The notes below the pieces were generated by a model that saw nothing but the letters and a program-made list of their open reading frames with translations, was not told the DNA's origin and made no database searches. The translations under genes were made by a program, and so were the position numbers. Shown here piece after piece: positions 14,996 through 21,707 of a stretch of DNA of 21,714 nt (positions are counted from its first letter, which is position 1; each line of letters starts with the position of its first letter). Source of the DNA: JAQVIJ01 sp041287365 (GTDB lineage: Bacteria > Desulfobacterota > Dissulfuribacteria > Dissulfuribacterales > DYLC01); contig JBEULL010000006.1 of NCBI GenBank assembly GCA_041287365.1, positions 1 to 21,714 on the forward strand, given 5' to 3'.

Positions 14996-15058
14996 GTCTT
15001 GCTGGACCGGGAGCGTCAAGGAGCTAACCGGCAGAATCTGGCGCTGATTTTTCCCTCT

Positions 15059-15074
15059 GCGCTTTCAAAAGCGC
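15059..15074. promoter_or_regulatory. Palindrome next to the -35 box of the BREX operon promoter
   Basis: GCGCTTT and AAAGCGC are arranged as a 16-base inverted repeat ending one base before the TTGATA box of the likely promoter. Its position suits an operator for the helix-turn-helix protein encoded just downstream, which is inference. No T-run follows, so it is unlikely to be a terminator. Confidence 0.35.
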
Positions 15075-15103
15075 TTGATAGCAACTGTCAATAACTGTAA
15101 ATT
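15075..15103 (+). promoter_or_regulatory. Likely promoter of the helix-turn-helix / brxF / brxC operon
   Basis: TTGATA (15075-15080) and TAAATT (15098-15103) are 17 bases apart and lie about 60 bases before the regulator's start. The genes downstream are tightly packed, so this promoter may serve all of them. Confidence 0.4.
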
Positions 15104-15164
15104 ATGTGCTTGATATGAGGCATGCTGGGTCGAACTTTTCCTTGAGACCAGAGAGGTGCGCTTG

Positions 15165-15371
15165 ATGGATGAAAAACCAGGTGACGTACTGACCATCGAA
15201 GAGTTGGCCGCCTACCTGAAAATACCGAAGTCGACGCTCTACAAGCTCGTTCGGGAAGGCAAGATCCCCTCTCAGAAAATCGGCCGGCACTGGCGTTTCA
15301 GAAAAGGAGCCATTGACCACTGGCTTGAAAAAACGCGAGCAAACGAGCCCGGTTCAAAAGGAGATCGCTAA
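15165..15371 (+). CDS. Excisionase-family helix-turn-helix DNA-binding protein
   Basis: The 68-residue protein is a single winged helix of the excisionase/MerR-like type: L-T-I-E-E-L-A-A-Y-L-K-I-P-K-S-T-L-Y-K-L-V-R-E-G-K-I-P, then K-I-G-R-H-W-R-F-R-K-G-A-I-D-x-W-L. Such proteins bind DNA, either as recombination directionality factors or as small transcription regulators. No integrase is visible, and the next gene starts within its stop codon (TAATG), so I favour a regulator of the BREX operon. The ATG at 15165 has GAGAGG at good spacing; a GTG at 15156 would overlap that site. A palindrome beside the promoter could be its target. Confidence 0.82.
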   Translation: MDEKPGDVLTIEELAAYLKIPKSTLYKLVREGKIPSQKIGRHWRFRKGAIDHWLEKTRANEPGSKGDR

Positions 15372-15916
15372 TGGCGGAACCACTCGCCGACAGAGTCATA
15401 CGAAGAATCGGACAGGCTGCCGAGCTGTACCACCGGCTTGTCATGCTGGTGGCCCCGGCCGGTTCGGGCAAGACCGCCGCGCTGCAGGATGTTCATGAAC
15501 GCACTGCGGCTCCTCTGGTCAACGTCAATCTCGAACTTTCCCGGCGCATGCTCGATCTCACCGAGCGCCAGCGGGCCTTGCAGTTGCCTCGCCTCCTCGC
15601 GGAGATCGTGGGCGCATTCTCAGCCGATGTGGTTCTTCTGGACAATGTCGAGGTCCTTTTCGATGTCTCGCTCAAGCAGGACCCGTTGCGGCTTCTGCAG
15701 GGGCTCTCCCGAAACAAAACGGTGGTCGCGGCCTGGAGCGGAGAGATCAGGGCTGAGAGACGAGGACTGAGGACTGAGCAAATTACCGATTTCGACTCAG
15801 CACTCAGCACGCAGTCCTCATCACTGTACCTCGTCTATGCAACGCCGGACCACCCCGAATACAAACGATATCCCTTACGAGATTTCCTGGTAGTGAACCC
15901 GGAGGCCGTTGCATGA
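15371..15916 (+). CDS. brxF: BREX-3 P-loop protein BrxF
   Basis: BrxF is a small P-loop protein specific to BREX type 3 phage-defence systems. Here a Walker A-like A-P-A-G-S-G-K-T lies at 28-35 and a Walker B strand V-V-L-L-D-N at 87-92. The C-terminal block L-V-Y-A-T-P-D-H-P-E-Y (about 154-164) is characteristic. The usual length is near 150 residues; this one has 181 because of an insert at about 127-152 encoded by a palindromic repeat. The reading frame is kept through the insert. The first position of Walker A is Ala rather than Gly. It shares one base with the helix-turn-helix gene before it, and brxC starts 34 bases after its stop. The exact molecular role of BrxF is not established. 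Confidence 0.85.
   Translation: MAEPLADRVIRRIGQAAELYHRLVMLVAPAGSGKTAALQDVHERTAAPLVNVNLELSRRMLDLTERQRALQLPRLLAEIVGAFSADVVLLDNVEVLFDVSLKQDPLRLLQGLSRNKTVVAAWSGEIRAERRGLRTEQITDFDSALSTQSSSLYLVYATPDHPEYKRYPLRDFLVVNPEAVA
15751..15825. repeat. Heptamer-like palindromic repeat R1 inside brxF (GGACTGA/TCAGTCC family)
   Basis: The left arm (15759-15778) holds two GGACTGA-type units, and the right arm (15796-15822) holds their inverted, partly varied copies around a 17-base loop. Read in the gene, the left arm gives G-L-R-T-E and the right arm D-S-A-L-S-T-Q-S-S-S-L (residues 142-152). The insert lies between two conserved blocks of BrxF and does not break the frame. Confidence 0.85.
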
Positions 15917-15950
15917 AGACAAGGAACGAAAGCGCAGGAGGGCAGACGCG

Positions 15951-18900
15951 ATGACAAATTTGCAGGACAGCAAATTTGGACGCGCTAAAGACGCGCCCGA
16001 ATGGGGCGAGCCAAGGAAGGCGAGCATCAAATACGGAGACCTGATTCAATTTGAGCCTATCGAGTCCGTGGTCCAGCTACGGGACGCCGACGAGGCCGCT
16101 GCTGCCCGACAGCTTGTCCAGACCTATGTCATCTCCGAGGAGATGGCCGAGAAGCTGATCAATCTGGTCGTTCCTCAGCTTCAGTTCGACCAGCCCATGG
16201 ACAACAAAGGTCTGCTGGTCGTAGGCAACTATGGCACCGGCAAATCGCACCTCATGTCCGTGATCTCCGCCCTGGCTGAAAACGGCGATCTCGCAACGCA
16301 TCTGAACGACAAGAGCGTGGCCAGCGCCGCGGGCAAGATCAGCGGACGGTTTAAGGTAGTCCGAACCGAGATCGGCGCGACCACCATGTCCCTGCGCGAC
16401 ATCCTCGTCGCCGAACTGGAGGAGCACCTGGCCGCAATGGGCGTGTCTTATTCATTTCCACCCGCGGATAAGGTGTCCAACAACAAACGCTCCTTCGAAG
16501 AGATGATGACCGCCTTTCACCAGGAGCATCCCGACCACGGCCTGCTCCTGGTGGTGGACGAACTGCTTGACTACCTGCGCGCCCGTAAGGACCAGGAACT
16601 CATTCTCGATCTGAACTTCCTGCGCGAGATCGGCGAGGTCTGCAAGGACCTGCGCTTCCGCTTCATCGCCGGTGTTCAGGAAGCCATTTTTGACAGCCCC
16701 CGTTTTTCCTTTGTGGCCGACAGCATCCGCCGGGTGAAGGACCGCTTCGAGCAAATCCTCATTGCCCGCAAGGATGTCAAGTTCGTGGTGGCCGAGCGTC
16801 TGCTCAAGAAGACCGCCGACCAGCAGGTGAAAATCCGGGAGTACCTGACTCCCTTCGCCAAGTTCTATGGCCGCATGAACGAGCGCATGGACGAGTTTGT
16901 GCGCCTCTTCCCCGTGCATCCCGACTACATCGATGTCTTTGAACAGATTCGGGCGGTCGAAAAACGAGAGGTTCTCAAAACCATCAGCCGTGAAATCGCA
17001 AAAATCCTCGATCTGGAACTCCCAACCCTCAACTCATCACTCAGCACGCAGTCCTTATCACTCCTTCCGCCCGGAGTCATCGCCTATGACGGCTACTGGA
17101 CGACTCTGCGCGAGAATCCGTCCTTCCGCGCCGTTCCGGACATCAAGGCAGTCATCGATTGCAGCATGGTGCTCGAGTCGCGCATTCAGCAGGCCTTCAC
17201 TCGCCCGGCATACAAGCCTATGGCGACCCGGCTCATTCATGCGCTGTCCGTCCACCGGCTCACGACGGGCGATATCTATGCCCCCCTGGGCGCGACGGCG
17301 GAGGAACTGCGCGACGGGTTGTGCCTCTTTCAGCCGGGCATCGAGGAACTGGGCGGCGATTCCGCCGATGACCTGCTCTCCCAGGTGGAGACCGTCCTGC
17401 GGGAAATCCATAAGACAGTCAGCGGGCAGTTCATCTCGTTCAATCCGGACAACCGCCAGTATTACCTGGACCTTAAGAAGACCGACGATTTCGACGCGCT
17501 GATCGAGAAGCGGGCTGAAAGTCTCGACTCCTCGCAGCTCGACCGCTACTACTACGAGGCGCTCCGGCGGGTCATGGAGTGCACGGACCAGACTTACGTC
17601 ACGGGCTATAAAATCTGGCAGCATGAACTCGAGTGGCTGGAGCGCAAGGCCGCGCGGCAGGGATACCTTTTCTTCGGCGCACCCAACGAACGCTCCACAG
17701 CGGTGCCGCCGCGGGACTTCTACCTCTATTTCATCCAGCCCTTTGACGCGCCGCATTTCAAGGACGAGAAAAAGCCCGAGGAACTGTTCTTCAGGCTCTG
17801 CCTGAAGAGTGCGCAGTGCGATGTGCGAAGTGCGAAAGACAAAAACGCACCACGCACTTCGGACTACGCACTCGACTTCAGGGACACCCTGAAGTCGTTC
17901 GCCGCTGCCCTGGACCTCGCATCCACCGCTTCGGGCCACGCCAAGTCCACCTACGAATCTAAGGCATCGAACTTCCTCCGTGATCTCGTGCAGTGGCTTC
18001 AGAAGAACATGACCACGGCCTTTGAGGTCACTTACCAGGGGCGCACCAAGTCCCTGACCGAATGGGCAAAGGGTAAGTCCATTCGGGAGCTTTCCGGCAT
18101 CGGCTCCTACGAGCGCATCAACTTCCGCGACCTGGTGAACACCATCGCCGGCATCGTCCTGTCGCCACACTTCAAGGACCAGGCACCCGATTACCCGACA
18201 TTCTCCGTTCTCATTACCAGCGCGAACCGGGCCCAGGCCGCACAGGACGCCCTGCGCGCCATTGCCAACATCAGCGCCAGCACACTCAGTCCTCAGTCCT
18301 CATCCCTCATCACCAAGCAGGCCACTGCGGTGCTGGATGCCCTGGAGCTGCTCGACGGTGATCGGCTCGACCCCTACCGGTCCAAGTACGCCAAGCACAT
18401 TCTCGATGTCGCCAAGAAAAAGGGCTACGGCCAGGTGGTCAACCGCTCCGAACTGCTGCAGAATGTTCTGGGGCTCGAATACTTGGCGCCGCAGTCGTTC
18501 CGCCTTGAACCCGAATGGGCCGTGGTGGTGTTGGCCGCGCTGGTTTATGCCGGCGAGGTGGTCATCTCCATCCCGGGCAAGAAGTTCGATGCCACCGGGC
18601 TCCAGCAATTGGCCGGAACCGGCATCGACGAGTTGACCCAGTTCAAGCACATCGAGCGGCCCAAGGACTGGAACCTTCCGGCGCTCAAGGCGCTTTTCGA
18701 ACTGCTCGGACTCACGCCAGGCATGGCCCAACTGGTCACTCAGGGCAAGGACGAGCCGGTTCAGGAGCTGCAAGCCAAAGTTACCAAGTATGTCGAGGAG
18801 ATTGTTCGAACGCAGCAAGCCTTGAGAGACGGCATCCATTTCTGGGGACAACGGCTTCTTGACGACTCAGCCCTCAGCACTCATAACTCATCACTGGAAC

Positions 18901-19949
18901 GCCTGAAGGCATTTCTTGAAAACCTTCAGGCGTTCAATTCGCCCGGCAAGCTCAAGAATTTCCGCTACGACGCCTCGGAAGTGACCGCTCAGCAAAGTGG
19001 GCTCGAATCTCTTGCCGAAATTAGGTCGCTCGAGGAACTGGTGGCGGACCTCGGGTCCACGGCATCGTACCTCTCCACCGCCGAGGCGGTCCTGCCCACC
19101 GGCCACGAGTGGAGTGCGAAAGTGCGGAGTGCGAAGTGCGAAATCCTAGGCAGGATCGCCGCATTGAGATTTGAACGCACAGCGCACCACGCACTACGCA
19201 CTCAAATCCGCCGAGAATTGGAGGATTTGAAAAAGGCCTACCTGCTGGCCTACCTTTCCATGCACGCCAAAGCGCGTCTCGGCGTGAACGAGGACAAGCG
19301 CAAGAAACAGCTCATAGACGACGAACGGCTCAAGGTCCTGCAGAAGCTCTCCACCATCGACCTGATGCCCCGCCAGCACCTTTTGGACTTCCAGAACCGG
19401 CTTGCGGGATTGAAGAGCTGCTTTGCGCTCACCGAGCAGGAACTGGAAGCATCGCCGGTCTGCCCGCACTGTGGCTTCCGGCCTGCGGCCGAATCCAGGA
19501 CTGAGGTCAAAGGACTGAGGGACGAGTCAGACTCAGTCCTTAGCACTCAGTCTTCAGTCCTGATCAACGCCGCCGGTGTGCTTCAACAACTGGACGAACA
19601 ACTCGACAAAATGCTTTCCGAATGGACCGCGGCGTTGATCTCCAACCTCGAAGACCCGACCACCAAGGGGAACCTGAGCCTTCTTAAGCCCGAGCCGCGC
19701 AAGCTGGTGGACGGCTTCATCAAGAAGCGGACCCTGCCGGACGACCTGGACCAGGACTTCATCCACGCCTTGCAGGAGGTTCTCTCCGGGCTAACCAAGG
19801 TCTCGGTCAAGATCGCGGACCTACGCGACGCCCTGCTTGCGGGCGGCTCACCCGCCACCCCTGCGGAGATGCGGAAGCGGTTCGAGGAATACCTGGACGG
19901 GCTGACCAAGGGCAAGGAACCCGGCAAGGTAAGAATAGTGTTGGAGTAG
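15951..19949 (+). CDS. brxC: BREX-3 large ATPase BrxC (DUF6079 family)
   Basis: This 1332-residue ATPase is the BREX type 3 BrxC/PglY-type protein, annotated as DUF6079. The N-terminal AAA-like domain has Walker A G-N-Y-G-T-G-K-S (92-99) and Walker B L-L-L-V-V-D-E (198-204), followed by I-A-G-V-Q-E-A-I-F-D and the sensor-like region. The middle and C-terminal parts are helical, and C-P-H-C-G-F near residue 1170 resembles half a zinc ribbon. BrxC is needed for BREX defence and host methylation; its mechanism is not settled. I start at the ATG at 15951 behind AGGAGG (15936-15941); a TTG at 15909 is less likely. Six in-frame patches of short repeats (R2-R7) lengthen the protein by roughly 20-35 residues each, which may explain some of its size. 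Base composition is visibly richer in G and C than the genes left of 14700. Confidence 0.88.
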   Translation: MTNLQDSKFGRAKDAPEWGEPRKASIKYGDLIQFEPIESVVQLRDADEAAAARQLVQTYVISEEMAEKLINLVVPQLQFDQPMDNKGLLVVGNYGTGKSHLMSVISALAENGDLATHLNDKSVASAAGKISGRFKVVRTEIGATTMSLRDILVAELEEHLAAMGVSYSFPPADKVSNNKRSFEEMMTAFHQEHPDHGLLLVVDELLDYLRARKDQELILDLNFLREIGEVCKDLRFRFIAGVQEAIFDSPRFSFVADSIRRVKDRFEQILIARKDVKFVVAERLLKKTADQQVKIREYLTPFAKFYGRMNERMDEFVRLFPVHPDYIDVFEQIRAVEKREVLKTISREIAKILDLELPTLNSSLSTQSLSLLPPGVIAYDGYWTTLRENPSFRAVPDIKAVIDCSMVLESRIQQAFTRPAYKPMATRLIHALSVHRLTTGDIYAPLGATAEELRDGLCLFQPGIEELGGDSADDLLSQVETVLREIHKTVSGQFISFNPDNRQYYLDLKKTDDFDALIEKRAESLDSSQLDRYYYEALRRVMECTDQTYVTGYKIWQHELEWLERKAARQGYLFFGAPNERSTAVPPRDFYLYFIQPFDAPHFKDEKKPEELFFRLCLKSAQCDVRSAKDKNAPRTSDYALDFRDTLKSFAAALDLASTASGHAKSTYESKASNFLRDLVQWLQKNMTTAFEVTYQGRTKSLTEWAKGKSIRELSGIGSYERINFRDLVNTIAGIVLSPHFKDQAPDYPTFSVLITSANRAQAAQDALRAIANISASTLSPQSSSLITKQATAVLDALELLDGDRLDPYRSKYAKHILDVAKKKGYGQVVNRSELLQNVLGLEYLAPQSFRLEPEWAVVVLAALVYAGEVVISIPGKKFDATGLQQLAGTGIDELTQFKHIERPKDWNLPALKALFELLGLTPGMAQLVTQGKDEPVQELQAKVTKYVEEIVRTQQALRDGIHFWGQRLLDDSALSTHNSSLERLKAFLENLQAFNSPGKLKNFRYDASEVTAQQSGLESLAEIRSLEELVADLGSTASYLSTAEAVLPTGHEWSAKVRSAKCEILGRIAALRFERTAHHALRTQIRRELEDLKKAYLLAYLSMHAKARLGVNEDKRKKQLIDDERLKVLQKLSTIDLMPRQHLLDFQNRLAGLKSCFALTEQELEASPVCPHCGFRPAAESRTEVKGLRDESDSVLSTQSSVLINAAGVLQQLDEQLDKMLSEWTAALISNLEDPTTKGNLSLLKPEPRKLVDGFIKKRTLPDDLDQDFIHALQEVLSGLTKVSVKIADLRDALLAGGSPATPAEMRKRFEEYLDGLTKGKEPGKVRIVLE
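17028..17063 (+). repeat. Repeat R2 in brxC, single arm (TCAGTCC family)
   Basis: One arm of CTCA(G/T)-type units with no inverted partner nearby. In frame it encodes T-L-N-S-S-L-S-T-Q-S-L-S-L, close to the R1 peptide, around residues 359-372, just after the I-L-D-L-E-L helix and before V-I-A-Y-D-G-Y-W. Confidence 0.8.
17804..17879. repeat. Repeat R3 in brxC, palindromic (AGTGCGA/TCGCACT family)
   Basis: Left arm 17804-17834 has four GTGCG units and right arm 17846-17879 has the inverted CGCAC units, with an 11-base A-rich loop. The outer ends GAAG and CTTC also pair. It encodes a basic/polar patch, K-S-A-Q-C-D-V-R-S-A-K and on to D-Y-A-L-D-F, around residues 618-643. Confidence 0.85.
18281..18313 (+). 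repeat. Repeat R4 in brxC, single arm (TCAGTCC family)
   Basis: Two exact CTCAGTC units in tandem followed by CTCATC units. In frame it gives S-T-L-S-P-Q-S-S-S-L-I-T around residues 776-788, in the same phase as R1, R2, R5 and R7. Confidence 0.8.
18864..18895 (+). repeat. Repeat R5 in brxC, single arm (TCAGTCC family, diverged)
   Basis: GACTCAGCCCTCAGCACTCA is followed by ACTCATCACTG. It encodes D-S-A-L-S-T-H-N-S-S-L around residues 972-982, between a W-G-Q-R-L-L helix and E-R-L-K-A-F-L. It is more diverged than the other arms. Confidence 0.8.
19111..19207. repeat. Repeat R6 in brxC, palindromic (AGTGCGA/TCGCACT family)
   Basis: Left arm 19111-19144 carries four GTGCG units ending in GAAAT; right arm 19168-19207 carries inverted CGCAC units between GATTTGA and CAAATC. 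The loop is about 23 bases. It is the longest patch, around residues 1054-1086, and stays in frame. Confidence 0.85.
19498..19560. repeat. Repeat R7 in brxC, near-continuous palindrome (GGACTGA/TCAGTCC family)
   Basis: Two 31-base arms (19498-19528 and 19530-19560) meet at GAGTCAGACTC, leaving almost no loop. It encodes V-K-G-L-R-D-E then D-S-V-L-S-T-Q-S-S-V-L directly after the C-P-H-C-G-F zinc-ribbon-like segment, around residues 1184-1203. Confidence 0.85.
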
Positions 19950-19957
19950 ATTTTCGA

Positions 19958-21631
19958 ATGAACACTGCGGAAAACGAATTGAGAAGCACTTTATTGCAGG
20001 GTGAGACGTTGACGACAGAGTTCAAGAGCGATCGGAAGCCTCTCTCCGACCGTGAGCTGGTCGCTGCCGTTGTTGCTTTGGCAAACACGGAAGGCGGAAG
20101 TCTGTTTCTCGGAGTCGAGGATGATGGAACGGTAACTGGTGTTCACTCCGCTCATCAGGACTCTGGAGGAATGGCCGCACTGATTGCAAATAGAACCACG
20201 CCTCCGATAACAGTCAGGACTGAGCTTGCCAACGTGGGCGATAAAACGATTATGGTCGTGCATGTGCCGAAAACGCGATCCATCGTTTCCACATCCGAGG
20301 GTTTGCTATTGCGCCGAAGGCTCTTGGCAAACGGAAAGCCGGAGGCTATCCCTTTCTATCCGCATGAGTTTTTGCAGCGTCAGTCTGCAATGGGGCTTAT
20401 CGACCCATCGGCAATCCCGCTTACGTCCCTCACCGTCGATGATCTGAATACCCTAGAGCGACAAAGGATACGCCAAGCCATTCGGCGTTATGGCGGCGAT
20501 GCGTCGTTGCTGGATCTGGCTGACGAGGAACTTGACGGCGCATTGGGGCTGGTCACTACCGTTGAGGGTTTACGGCGTCCAACGGTAGCCGGTCTGCTCA
20601 TCATGGGACACGAAGAAACGCTGCGGCAGCATCTGCCCGCCCACGAAGTTGCCTTCCAGGTTTTGGATGGTACAGATGTCCGAGTGAATGAATTTTTCAG
20701 AAAACCGTTATTGCAGACCTTTGAGGAAATCGAATTGCTTTTCAAGGCCCGTGTGAATGAGCAGGAAATTCAAGTCGGTCTCTTTCGAGTGCCGATCCCG
20801 AATTACGATAGGCGCAGTTTCCGGGAAGCCTTTATCAATGCGCTGGTACATCGTGATTATGCCCGGTTGGGCGCGGTGCATGTTCGCTTTGATGATGATG
20901 GGTTGACGATTTCCAACCCGGGTGGATTTGTCGAGGGCATTACACTGCAGAATCTGCTAGTGGCGGCACCGCGGTCCCGAAATCCTCTTTTGGCTGATAT
21001 CGTCAAGCGGATCGGGCTGGCCGAGCGCACCGGCCGCGGCATTGATCGGATTTATGAGGGTATGCTCCGCTATGGCCGCCCCGCTCCCGATTACACCATG
21101 TCGGATGCCTCTTCCGTCGTGCTCGTGATGCCCAGATCTGATCCCGATACCGCTTTTCTCGAAATGGTGCTGCACCATGAGAAACGAACCGGCGCCGCCA
21201 TGCCGATCGACAGCCTGATCATTCTTTCCCGCTTGCGCCATGAGCGCCGCTTAACCACCGCGGATTTAACAGCGGATACGCAGAAATCCGAGCAAGCGAC
21301 CCGTGCCGCACTGGAGAAACTGGTGGAAGCCGGTTTGGTTGATGCCCACGGAATCGGAAGAGGACGTTCCTACACGCTTAGCGCTAAAGTGTATAAGCAT
21401 ACCGGCGAGAAATCCGCATATGTCCGGCAGGTCGGGTTTGACTCGATCCAGCAGGAACAGATGGTGTTGACCTATATTGATAAACATGGCTCCATCAAGC
21501 GGGCCGATGTCATGGAGTTGTGCAGGCTTACTAAAGATCAAGCGTATAAGCTGCTAAAAAGGTTGGAAAGCAGCGGTCAAGTCGTCAAGATCGGCAGCAG
21601 AAAAGGGGCTGTTTATAAGCGCAAACGCTAA
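19958..21631 (+). CDS. AlbA_2 (Schlafen-type) ATP-binding protein with C-terminal winged helices
   Basis: The 557-residue protein starts with an AlbA_2/Schlafen-type domain (about 13-125): T-E-F-K-S-D, then A-N-T-E-G-G-S-L-F-L-G-V-E-D-D-G. A GHKL-type ATP-binding domain follows (about 280-370) with R-E-A-F-I-N-A-L-V-H-R-D-Y as N-box, I-S-N-P-G-G-F, and E-R-T-G-R-G-I-D-R-I. From about 405 to the end there are two winged-helix segments, the last ending in a basic tail. Such proteins are usually treated as transcription regulators or RNA/DNA-binding ATPases and are common in defence islands. It starts 8 bases after the brxC stop behind GGAG, so it is probably co-transcribed, yet its composition is less GC-rich and it has none of the short repeats. 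It may be an accessory or regulator of the BREX locus. Confidence 0.85.
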   Translation: MNTAENELRSTLLQGETLTTEFKSDRKPLSDRELVAAVVALANTEGGSLFLGVEDDGTVTGVHSAHQDSGGMAALIANRTTPPITVRTELANVGDKTIMVVHVPKTRSIVSTSEGLLLRRRLLANGKPEAIPFYPHEFLQRQSAMGLIDPSAIPLTSLTVDDLNTLERQRIRQAIRRYGGDASLLDLADEELDGALGLVTTVEGLRRPTVAGLLIMGHEETLRQHLPAHEVAFQVLDGTDVRVNEFFRKPLLQTFEEIELLFKARVNEQEIQVGLFRVPIPNYDRRSFREAFINALVHRDYARLGAVHVRFDDDGLTISNPGGFVEGITLQNLLVAAPRSRNPLLADIVKRIGLAERTGRGIDRIYEGMLRYGRPAPDYTMSDASSVVLVMPRSDPDTAFLEMVLHHEKRTGAAMPIDSLIILSRLRHERRLTTADLTADTQKSEQATRAALEKLVEAGLVDAHGIGRGRSYTLSAKVYKHTGEKSAYVRQVGFDSIQQEQMVLTYIDKHGSIKRADVMELCRLTKDQAYKLLKRLESSGQVVKIGSRKGAVYKRKR

Positions 21632-21639
21632 TATTTGAT

Positions 21640-21663
21640 GTTGGCGCATATATATGCGCCAAC
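21640..21663. promoter_or_regulatory. Perfect 24-base palindrome after the AlbA_2 gene
   Basis: GTTGGCGCATAT is followed at once by its exact reverse complement. It lies 9 bases after the stop codon. It has no T-run, so a protein-binding operator is more likely than a terminator, though a terminator hairpin cannot be excluded. Confidence 0.6.
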
Positions 21664-21707
21664 TTATGCGCCTGGCGTATATCTGAAGTGATAAACCGTA
21701 TATACGC
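21664..21707. promoter_or_regulatory. Cluster of further GGCG(C/T)ATA half-sites
   Basis: Beyond the palindrome are TATGCGCC (21665-21672), GGCGTATAT (21674-21682) and CGTATATACGC (21697-21707). With the palindrome this makes about five related half-sites in under 70 bases, which fits a multi-site operator for the next gene, outside the window. Confidence 0.4.

Noticed and set aside
14816..15019. Small open frame on the - strand in the island boundary
   Set aside because: Arg/His/Pro-rich translation without motif and no ribosome site; the + strand remnant is a little more protein-like. Neither is firm.
15165..15371. Small helix-turn-helix protein as a phage or integrative-element excisionase
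   Set aside because: There is no integrase nearby, and its stop overlaps the brxF start, so a regulator of the defence operon is the simpler reading.
17058..18170. Long open frame on the - strand (370 codons) opposite brxC
   Set aside because: It is fully antisense to a well-supported brxC frame with motifs; its translation shows no family features and reads through the repeat patches. It is a by-product of GC-rich codon use.
15751..19560. Repeat patches as a CRISPR array
   Set aside because: The repeats are short, degenerate, inverted and lie inside open frames; there are no regular spacers and no cas genes.
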